Assembly: GCA_964603435.1 (NCBI GenBank)
Contig: CAZRUM010000044.1
Coordinates: 1-5,069 of the forward strand
Source of the DNA: CAZRUM01 sp964603435
Lineage (GTDB): Bacteria > Patescibacteriota > Patescibacteriia > Magasanikbacterales > UBA922
Length of the DNA: 5,069 nucleotides
Direction: 5' to 3'
This document shows positions 1 to 5,069 of this stretch, piece by piece (position 1 is the stretch's first letter; each line of letters starts with the position of its first letter). The notes under the pieces are model-generated. The model saw only the letters and a program-made list of their open reading frames with translations. It made no database searches and was not told where the DNA came from. The position numbers and the translations under genes were made by a program.

Positions 1-42
1 GGTATCGGCACCACCACCCCAAGTTCCATGTTACATATAATA
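1..42 (+). repeat. GIGTxTPSSxLHxx motif, copy 1
   Basis: Fourteen codons encode GIGTTTPSSMLHII at the left edge of the window. They match the fourteen codons at 1009-1050 (GIGTSTPSSVLHVV), with most changes silent or conservative. Such 'GIGT.TP...LHV' motifs recur along fibre-like proteins carrying S74 domains and usually mark the end of one beta repeat unit and the start of the next. Copy 1 may be preceded by residues outside the window. Confidence 0.75.
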
Positions 43-2334
43 GACGAGAGTGCTATCACATCACATCTAGTCACAATGCAAGCTGGTAGTGCTAGTACGC
101 CAATCACTGGAGCATATAGCGGACAAAATTTAACAGGATATTATTCTGGTACTCCAATTGCAACTTTATCTAACAATTCTCTCATATCTCGTGGTATTGG
201 TTCAGGTGGTTCATTTGTGGCTGGCTCATTTGGATTGACAACTAATGCTTCGGATAGTGCTGCCGGAATTTTAACTGCTAACGCACTTTCATTAGACAAA
301 ACTGCTGGAGGAAGTGCAACTACAATCGGAACAATGTATTATGGTGATTTTACTTATGATATTTTTAAACCTAGCTTTACTGCCAATAGTAATTTGACAA
401 TAGTAAATCAAAGTGTGGATGGAAGTGGTAATGGTAAAGATATTGTTTTTAGTGTTGCTAACGGCACAGATGGAGATGACAATGCTGGTAATTATGTATT
501 TGGTTATGCCACTGGAAGTGGAGATGGTTTAATGAGTAGAGTTATTTATGAAAAATCTCACACAGCCACAGAAGAAGATGACGGTTCAATGTCAGTAATT
601 CCTTGGATCCAAACATCTGGTTGGAATACAGACACATCCGCAGCTGTAGATGGTGCTTTTGTTTGGTCAACAGAGGGCTCGGATGGAGATAATAACACAA
701 ATGTATTTGGAGAACACAAACTTCTATGGGTGTCCGAAGATTTTTCTTTGGAGAAATCTTTTATAAGTTTTAGTGACGAGGGGGTTAATTTTGACCTTTC
801 AGCAGAAGCAGAATCTGGAACACAAGAAATGAATGGTAATTTAATTTCTTTTGAAGCCAACGCTTGGAATACTGGTAATGAAGAAGGACAGGGTGTTTAT
901 TATTCAATGCAAGCTATGGCAAATGCTGGTGCCAACACAAGTGCAGATTTAATTTTCTTGAATAATAATGGAGATGAAAAGTTTAGATTTACTGATGCTG
1001 GGTATCTTGGTATTGGTACTTCTACACCAAGTTCTGTCTTGCATGTGGTAGGTACATCAACTTTTGCGGGTGATGTAAGTATAGCTAGTCTTTCCTCTAA
1101 TGGAGTAGTTTATTCCAATGGAACTTATTTAACAAATGTTGAAGCCTCTGATGAGCGTTTAAAAACTAATATTGAAAGTATTCCAGATATTTTAGAAAAG
1201 ATTTTGGGTTTGCGTCCGGTTAGTTTTGATTGGATTAGCAACGGTGAGGCAAGTCTAGGATTTATTGCTCAGGAAATGGAAGAAGTAATGCCAGAATTAG
1301 TCAAAGAAGGATTTGGTGGTTATAAAGGTATTTTGTCAGATAAACTTGTGCCATATCTCGTAAAAGCTATCCAAGAACAACAGGTTCAAATTACAAATTT
1401 AAATTCTCTAATTTTAAGCGGTTCATTAGATGAATTTGCAGCCGATCAGTCAGAGAAAGGGGCACTTGTATTTGCTGGTGATATTGAGTTTACAGGCCAT
1501 GTTGCTTTCAATGAAGACACTGTGGGTGTGGCGACTGTCCTAGCTGGTGAGACAGAAGTCCAAATTGATTTTGTAGAAGAATATGGAAATGAACCGGTTG
1601 TCACAATTTCACTGGCGACTGATGTTGATTTGGATAAATATTTTGTAAGCGATATTACTACGAGTAGCTTTGCTATTAAAATTTTCCCTACATCTAGTGT
1701 TGATATTAAATTTAATTGGCATGCCTTTGGTGTGATTGGTGAAGAAGAGGAAGAAAGTGAGATTGTCGAAATAGATTCAGAAGTGGTAGAAGAAGTCGTT
1801 GTAGAAACACCAGTAGAAGAACCTGTTGTGGAGGAAGTTGTTGAAGAGACTGTTCCAGGAGAAGAAACTACAGAGGAGGAAAGTGAGACTGTAGAAACAA
1901 ATCCAGAAGTGATAGAAGAAGAGGTTATTGTTGAAGAAGGTGCTGACGAAGAAGAAGTCGCTGCAGAAACACCAGCAGAAGAACCTCTCGTAGAGGAAGT
2001 CGTTGAAGAGACTGTTCCAGGAGAAGAAAGTTCAGGAGAGGGAGATGTTATTATTGAAACAGATCCAGAAGTGGTAGTAGAAGAGGTTGTTGTTGAAGAA
2101 GAAGTCGTTGCAGAAACACCAGCAGAAGAACCTGTTGTAGAGGAAGTTGTTGAAGAGACTGTTCCAGAGCCTGCTGTGGAAGAAGCTCCTGTTGTAGAAG
2201 AATCTTCTCCAGTAGAAACCCCAAGTACAGAGAGTACCGAAAGCGCTCCGGTTGAGGCACCCGCAGAGAGTAGTCCTGAGCCTGCAGAATCTGCTCCGAG
2301 TGAAACTGTTCCTACAGAAACTAGTGTAGAATAA
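1..2334 (+). CDS. Large S74-domain surface/secreted fibre-like protein with acidic repeat tail (5' partial)
   Basis: The reading frame is open from base 1 to TAA at 2332-2334, giving 777 visible residues. The ATG at 28 is not the start: the nine codons before it encode GIGTTTPSS, and the whole motif recurs downstream, so the gene continues to the left. Order of parts: beta-rich Gly/Ser/Thr/Asn stalk (about residues 15-335); a second GIGTSTPSSVLHVV motif (337-350); an S74 chaperone domain with SDERLK (383-388), LRPVSFDW (404-411) and GFIAQEMEEVMPEL (from 420); a helix to about 472; a small beta domain (about 509-580); and a Glu/Val/Pro/Thr tail (581-777). No cysteine is visible, as in many exported proteins. 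The signal peptide would lie outside the window, and no transmembrane segment or LPXTG motif is seen at the C-terminus. By family knowledge, S74 domains fold trimeric fibres and then cleave themselves. A role in attachment or as a surface fibre is inference; the true function is unknown. Confidence 0.9.
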   Translation, partial: GIGTTTPSSMLHIIDESAITSHLVTMQAGSASTPITGAYSGQNLTGYYSGTPIATLSNNSLISRGIGSGGSFVAGSFGLTTNASDSAAGILTANALSLDKTAGGSATTIGTMYYGDFTYDIFKPSFTANSNLTIVNQSVDGSGNGKDIVFSVANGTDGDDNAGNYVFGYATGSGDGLMSRVIYEKSHTATEEDDGSMSVIPWIQTSGWNTDTSAAVDGAFVWSTEGSDGDNNTNVFGEHKLLWVSEDFSLEKSFISFSDEGVNFDLSAEAESGTQEMNGNLISFEANAWNTGNEEGQGVYYSMQAMANAGANTSADLIFLNNNGDEKFRFTDAGYLGIGTSTPSSVLHVVGTSTFAGDVSIASLSSNGVVYSNGTYLTNVEASDERLKTNIESIPDILEKILGLRPVSFDWISNGEASLGFIAQEMEEVMPELVKEGFGGYKGILSDKLVPYLVKAIQEQQVQITNLNSLILSGSLDEFAADQSEKGALVFAGDIEFTGHVAFNEDTVGVATVLAGETEVQIDFVEEYGNEPVVTISLATDVDLDKYFVSDITTSSFAIKIFPTSSVDIKFNWHAFGVIGEEEEESEIVEIDSEVVEEVVVETPVEEPVVEEVVEETVPGEETTEEESETVETNPEVIEEEVIVEEGADEEEVAAETPAEEPLVEEVVEETVPGEESSGEGDVIIETDPEVVVEEVVVEEEVVAETPAEEPVVEEVVEETVPEPAVEEAPVVEESSPVETPSTESTESAPVEAPAESSPEPAESAPSETVPTETSVE
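1009..1050 (+). repeat. GIGTxTPSSxLHxx motif, copy 2
   Basis: This encodes GIGTSTPSSVLHVV, the second copy of the motif at 1-42, exactly 1008 nt (336 codons) downstream in the same frame. It follows FRFTDAGYL and precedes GTSTFAGDVSI, a short linker that leads into the S74 domain. The codons differ from copy 1 (act tct aca against acc acc acc), so the copies are old or have drifted, rather than being a fresh duplication. Confidence 0.75.
1147..1416 (+). other. Peptidase_S74 intramolecular chaperone domain within the large protein
   Basis: This segment encodes residues 383-472 of the visible protein. It opens with SDERLK, the hallmark of the endosialidase-type chaperone family (Pfam Peptidase_S74, also called ICA in MYRF). 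It continues with LRPVSFDW and GFIAQEMEEVMPEL, then an amphipathic helix (LVPYLVKAIQEQQVQITNL) that looks like a trimeric coiled coil. In the family a Ser-Lys dyad five residues apart drives autocleavage just before the serine. Here the serine codon is 1147-1149 and the lysine codon 1162-1164, so the dyad is intact. In phage tailspikes the domain is at the extreme C-terminus, whereas here about 305 further residues follow it. Assignment by motif is strong; actual cleavage is inferred. Confidence 0.9.
1525..1740 (+). other. Small beta-sandwich-like domain between the S74 domain and the acidic tail
   Basis: Residues about 509-580 alternate polar and hydrophobic positions (for example GVATVLAGETEVQIDF, NEPVVTISLATD, SFAIKIFPTSSVDIKFNW), which suggests six or seven beta strands. 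The pattern of an 'AGETEV' strand, then 'PVVTIS', then a final 'FNWHAFG' strand resembles small ligand-binding or trimerising beta domains such as H-type lectin modules on tail fibres. That likeness is by eye only and the family is not certain. It contains the last lysine of the protein; everything after it is free of Lys and Arg. Confidence 0.45.
1771..2166 (+). repeat. Three imperfect tandem repeats encoding an acidic Glu/Val/Pro tail
   Basis: Three in-frame units can be read: 1771-1896, 1897-2058 and 2059-2166. Each begins with a (T/I)(D/N)xEV box, followed by a run of Val and Glu, then ETPxEEPxVEEVVEETVP. The first two units continue with GEE plus a spacer of variable length; the third runs directly into a Pro/Ser/Thr/Glu-rich end (to 2331). 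DNA identity is highest over the part encoding EEPxVEEVVEETVP. Differences in unit length come from whole-codon insertions within the spacer and the Val/Glu run, so the frame is kept. The tail, residues 581-777, contains no Lys, Arg, Cys or aromatic residue. Its function is unknown; a flexible, highly negative extension is the safest description. Confidence 0.85.
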
Positions 2335-2349
2335 AGAAAATAAAGTTAT

Positions 2350-2375
2350 AAAATCCACTCTCGTGAGTGGTTTTT
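2350..2375 (+). terminator. Rho-independent terminator after the S74 protein gene
   Basis: A perfect 6-bp stem, CCACTC (2355-2360) with GAGTGG (2365-2370), encloses a TCGT tetraloop and is followed at once by TTTTT (2371-2375). A-rich bases before the stem can pair with part of the T-tract past one T-T mismatch. It begins 20 nt after the TAA of the large gene and lies before the promoter of the next gene, as expected for the end of a transcription unit. Confidence 0.85.
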
Positions 2376-2382
2376 ATGTGCA

Positions 2383-2411
2383 TTGAAACCAATATCCAAA
2401 GGTGTTATAAT
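2383..2411 (+). promoter_or_regulatory. Sigma70-type promoter for the tandem gpmI genes
   Basis: TTGAAA (2383-2388, one mismatch to the TTGACA consensus) and TATAAT (2406-2411, perfect) are separated by exactly 17 nt. TG at 2403-2404 makes an extended -10 (TGnTATAAT). The start of transcription is expected near A2418, giving a leader of about 38 nt before the ATG at 2456. The promoter lies right after the terminator and before gpmI, so it most likely drives both mutase genes. No operator-like palindrome was seen over it. Confidence 0.8.
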
Positions 2412-2455
2412 AGCATTAATTCTGTCCTAGGTGGATAAATTAAACAGATTTTGAT

Positions 2456-4051
2456 ATGGCAAAGAAAAAAGAACAATCACGTAAAATTGTTTCGCAGTCA
2501 CGTGATAAGAAAAAACCAACCGCTCTCATTATTATGGATGGGTTTGGTTTGGTTTCAGCAAAAAATAAAGGGAATGCTATAACACCGGAGACTGCTCCCC
2601 ATATTTTTGATTATTTAAAAAAATATCCAAATTCTACTTTAAAAACTTATGGTGAAAATGTAGGTTTGTTCAAAGGCCAGCAGGGGAATTCTGAAGCTGG
2701 GCATATGAATATTGGAGCTGGCAGAGTAGTAAAACAAGATTTAGTAGATATTTCAGAAGCAATTGCTGATGGAACTTTCTATAAAAATGAAGCTTTCAAA
2801 CAGGCTATTCATCATGTTAGAAAATATAAGACTGCCATACATGTTATGGGTTTATTAACAGATAGTAATAGTGCTCATGCTTATCCTGAGCATTTGTATG
2901 CAGTTTTAGAATTATTAAAAAAAGAAAAAATTAAAAAGGTATACCTACATCTTTTTACAGATGGACGTGATTCTTCTCCTCATGGGGCGGCAGGTTTTTT
3001 AAAAAAACTTAGAAATAAAATGAAAAATGGGGAAGAAATTGCTACTGTGATGGGGCGTTTTTATGCTATGGATAGAAATAAAATTTGGGAAAGAACCGAA
3101 CAAGCTTACGAGGCTATGGTGGAGGGTAAGGGGTGTAATGCCAAAAGTGCTGAGGAAGCTTTATCCCAATCTTATAATCGTGAAGAAACAGATGAATACA
3201 TTTGTCCTACTGTTATTATAAAAAATAGTAAACCAATTACCACCATCAAGGATAATGATGCAGTTATTTTTATTAATGCTCGTAGTGATAGGGCACGTCA
3301 GATCACCAAGGCATTTGTGCAAGATGATTTTAATAAGATGAATCCAGGTAGTTTCAAACGAACTAAACGTCCAGAGAATACGCGTTTTGTGGCTATGACA
3401 GATTTTGGTCCAGATTTACCAGGGATTTTTACAGTATTTCCTAGTCCGGATATAGAAAATTGTTTGTCAAAAGTAATTGGCGAAGCCTATAAACAATTAT
3501 ATATTTCTGAGACTGAAAAATATGCTCACGTTACTTATTTTATAAATGGTGGTTTTGCAGACCCTCTAAATGGTGAAGATCGGGAGTTTATAAAATCTCC
3601 TTCTATTCGTTCTTATGCCAAAAAACCAGAAATGAATAGTAAAAAAATGGTAGAAAAAATTGTTAATTATATAAAGACTGGTAAATACAATTTTATTTGC
3701 GTGAATTTTCCTAATGCTGATATGGTAGGGCACACAGGAGATTTTGAAGCCGGTAAAAAAGCTGTTGGTGCGGTTGATTTGAGTGTGAAGAAAATTGTAG
3801 ATACTTTATTGACCAAAAATGGACAGGCTCTCATAATTGCTGATCATGGCAATGCTGATGAAATGATAAATTTAAAAACTGGTGAGATGATGACAGAGCA
3901 TACTACCAATCCAGTGCCTTGTATTTTGGTGAGTAAAAATAATAAAGGTGTAAAATTAAAAAATGGTAAGCTGGCTGATGTGGCTCCAACTTTGTTGAAA
4001 ATGATGAATATTGATAAGCCAAAAGAAATGACAGGACGGAGTTTAATTTAG
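2456..4051 (+). CDS. gpmI: 2,3-bisphosphoglycerate-independent phosphoglycerate mutase, copy 1
   Basis: A complete 531-residue protein that interconverts 3- and 2-phosphoglycerate in lower glycolysis, in the cytoplasm, using two metal ions (usually Mn2+). The phosphatase domain (alkaline-phosphatase fold) is split around an inserted phosphotransferase domain (about 95-325). Visible catalytic residues: D28 in MDGFG, nucleophile S79 in GNSEAGH, H141, DGRD (169-172), R201 and R207 in GRFYAMDR, R276 and R279 in ARSDR, K355 in ETEKYAHVT, D422 and H426 in NADMVGH, D463-H464 in ADHGNADE, and H482 in EHTTNP. It is slightly longer than the usual 510-515 residues because of a Lys/Arg-rich N-terminal extension of about 20. 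The start is secure: an in-frame TAA lies at 2441-2443 and no other start codon occurs before D28. No normally spaced Shine-Dalgarno is seen; AGGTGG (2429-2434) lies 21 nt upstream. The ARSDRARQITKAF and TDSNSAH loops differ from the common iPGM type. Confidence 0.97.
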   Translation: MAKKKEQSRKIVSQSRDKKKPTALIIMDGFGLVSAKNKGNAITPETAPHIFDYLKKYPNSTLKTYGENVGLFKGQQGNSEAGHMNIGAGRVVKQDLVDISEAIADGTFYKNEAFKQAIHHVRKYKTAIHVMGLLTDSNSAHAYPEHLYAVLELLKKEKIKKVYLHLFTDGRDSSPHGAAGFLKKLRNKMKNGEEIATVMGRFYAMDRNKIWERTEQAYEAMVEGKGCNAKSAEEALSQSYNREETDEYICPTVIIKNSKPITTIKDNDAVIFINARSDRARQITKAFVQDDFNKMNPGSFKRTKRPENTRFVAMTDFGPDLPGIFTVFPSPDIENCLSKVIGEAYKQLYISETEKYAHVTYFINGGFADPLNGEDREFIKSPSIRSYAKKPEMNSKKMVEKIVNYIKTGKYNFICVNFPNADMVGHTGDFEAGKKAVGAVDLSVKKIVDTLLTKNGQALIIADHGNADEMINLKTGEMMTEHTTNPVPCILVSKNNKGVKLKNGKLADVAPTLLKMMNIDKPKEMTGRSLI

Positions 4052-4071
4052 GAAATTTCAAATTATAAATT

Positions 4072-5069
4072 ATGTCTCAAAGACCAAAACCAGTAGTCCT
4101 TGTCATTTGTGATGGTTGGGGAGTGGCTCCAGATGGGGAGGGAAATGCCATTGCTCAGTCCAAGACACCAAATTTTAAAAAGTTTGTGAGTGAATATCCA
4201 GTAATGACGCTACACGCCTCTGGTAATGAGGTGGGTCTTATGTTTGGTGAAATGGGAAATTCGGAAGTGGGTCATTTGAATATTGGTGGCGGAAGAGTTT
4301 GTTATCAGACATTGCCGAGGATAAATAAAAATATTGAAGATGGAGATTTTTTTAAGAATAAAGCTTTGCTTGAAGCTATGGACAAAGTTAAAAAAAATAA
4401 ATCAGCTTTGCATTTGATGGGTTTAGTTGGTCCAGGGCATGTGCATTCTAACACTGATCATCTTTATGCCTTGCTTGAACTGGCAAAAAAAGAAAAAGTA
4501 AAACAGGTTTATTTACATTCATTTTTAGACGGACGTGATGCTCCATTCAATTCGGGAATTGATTTTATTCATCATATAAAAAAGAAGATAAAAGAATATG
4601 GTCGTGGGGAAATTGCTTCTATTTCTGGTAGATTTTATGCTATGGATAGAGACAATCGTTGGGATAGGGTAGAAAAAGCTTACAAGGCAATTGCTTTGGG
4701 TCAAGCTGTGGAGTATTACAAAGATCCTGTGGAAGCAGTCGAGACCTCTTATAAAAAGGAAGTCTACGATGAAGAATTTATCCCGACAGTTATCGGTGCA
4801 GAAGGTAAGCCAACAGCGACAGTTAATTCGGGTGATGCTTGTATATTTTTTAATTTTCGTCCAGACAGAGCACGTGAGCTTACTAAAGCTTTTATTTTAC
4901 CTGGGTTTTCCAAATTTAAACGTGAGTATACAAAAGATATTACTTTTGTGACTATGACGGAGTATGAAAAAGAGTTACCAGTCGTAGTAGCCTATTCTCC
5001 GCAAGTTTTACATAATGGATTGTCAGAAGCCATCAGTAGAGAAGGTTTAAAACAATTTCATATTGCCGA
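4072..5069 (+). CDS. gpmI: 2,3-bisphosphoglycerate-independent phosphoglycerate mutase, copy 2 (3' partial)
   Basis: The frame is open from ATG 4072 to the right edge (332 codons and two bases) with no stop. The protein begins MSQRPKPVVLVICDGWG, a classic iPGM N-terminus without the extension of copy 1. Visible catalytic residues: D14, nucleophile S64 in GNSEVGH, H125 in GHVHSN, DGRD (153-156), R187 and R193 in GRFYAMDR, and R263 and R266 in NFRPDR. The phosphotransferase domain is complete. The sequence breaks off at QFHIA, where the family continues ETEKYAHVT, so the second half of the phosphatase domain lies outside. The start follows copy 1 by 20 nt, in another frame, and an in-frame TAA at 4066-4068 rules out an earlier start. 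The AGGAAA at 4050-4055 is 16 nt from the ATG, a poor Shine-Dalgarno distance. It probably shares the transcript of copy 1. By eye the two proteins are about 40% identical, so this is not a recent duplication. Confidence 0.96.
   Translation, partial: MSQRPKPVVLVICDGWGVAPDGEGNAIAQSKTPNFKKFVSEYPVMTLHASGNEVGLMFGEMGNSEVGHLNIGGGRVCYQTLPRINKNIEDGDFFKNKALLEAMDKVKKNKSALHLMGLVGPGHVHSNTDHLYALLELAKKEKVKQVYLHSFLDGRDAPFNSGIDFIHHIKKKIKEYGRGEIASISGRFYAMDRDNRWDRVEKAYKAIALGQAVEYYKDPVEAVETSYKKEVYDEEFIPTVIGAEGKPTATVNSGDACIFFNFRPDRARELTKAFILPGFSKFKREYTKDITFVTMTEYEKELPVVVAYSPQVLHNGLSEAISREGLKQFHIA

Noticed and set aside
1..27. GC-rich codons at the left edge as a sign of gene transfer
   Set aside because: Only nine codons are visible, which is too few to judge composition.
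28..30. ATG at 28 as the start of the large gene
   Set aside because: The frame is open to base 1, and the codons before the ATG encode GIGTTTPSS, which matches the conserved motif at 1009-1050. The gene is cut by the window edge.
558..860. Reverse-strand open frame of 100 codons inside the stalk region
   Set aside because: It lies wholly opposite the large gene, has no recognisable domain and no promoter or ribosome site. It is a chance frame.
2032..2358. Reverse-strand open frames opposite the acidic tail (also 2051-2260)
   Set aside because: They are Phe/Leu/Gln-rich antisense shadows of the GAA/GTT-rich repeats, with low-complexity products and no promoter or ribosome site.
2995..3007. 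T6A7 run inside the first gpmI as a slippage or frameshift site
   Set aside because: The frame reads straight through it (Gly-Phe-Leu-Lys-Lys-Leu) with family motifs intact on both sides; such runs are common in AT-rich genes.
4060..4073. Tandem AAATTAT repeat just before the second gpmI start
   Set aside because: Two 7-nt A/T copies are expected by chance in this composition, and no regulator site of that form is known to me.
4691..4951. Plus-strand open frame of 86 codons
   Set aside because: It overlaps the second gpmI in a different frame; the gpmI frame keeps all the family motifs across the region.

Overview
The window is AT-rich DNA with very compact, single-strand gene organisation. 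I see three genes, all on the + strand. Two things suggest a Candidate Phyla Radiation (Patescibacteria, Parcubacteria-like) genome: a large exported-type protein with 'GIGTxTPSSxLHV' motifs, an S74 chaperone domain and a lysine/arginine-free Glu/Val/Pro tail; and the small A/T-biased glycolytic genes beside it. This assignment is inference from protein style, not proof. Stops used are TAA and TAG, and no in-frame TGA was seen inside the genes, so nothing here supports recoding of TGA.

Layout: (1) 1-2334 is the 3' part of a long gene open at the left edge. Its product has a beta-rich, Gly/Ser/Thr/Asn-rich stalk, a Peptidase_S74 intramolecular chaperone domain with an intact Ser-Lys dyad, a small beta domain, and a 197-residue acidic repetitive tail. 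(2) 2335-2455 is a short intergenic region with a Rho-independent terminator and, just after it, a near-consensus sigma70-type promoter (TTGAAA, 17-nt spacer, extended TGnTATAAT). (3) 2456-4051 is a complete 2,3-bisphosphoglycerate-independent phosphoglycerate mutase (gpmI). (4) 4072-5069 is a second, clearly divergent gpmI 20 nt downstream in another reading frame, cut by the right edge just before the phosphatase-domain lysine motif.

The two mutase genes probably form one transcript from the 2383-2411 promoter and act in the cytoplasm in lower glycolysis (3-phosphoglycerate to 2-phosphoglycerate). The upstream surface or secreted protein is a separate transcription unit, insulated by its terminator. 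The most notable point is the tandem pair of two different iPGM types, both with the visible catalytic residues intact. Next is the S74 domain in mid-protein, where self-cleavage would release a fragment of about 395 residues ending in a highly acidic tail. I found no CRISPR array, RNA gene, transposon, defence system or other clearly novel system.
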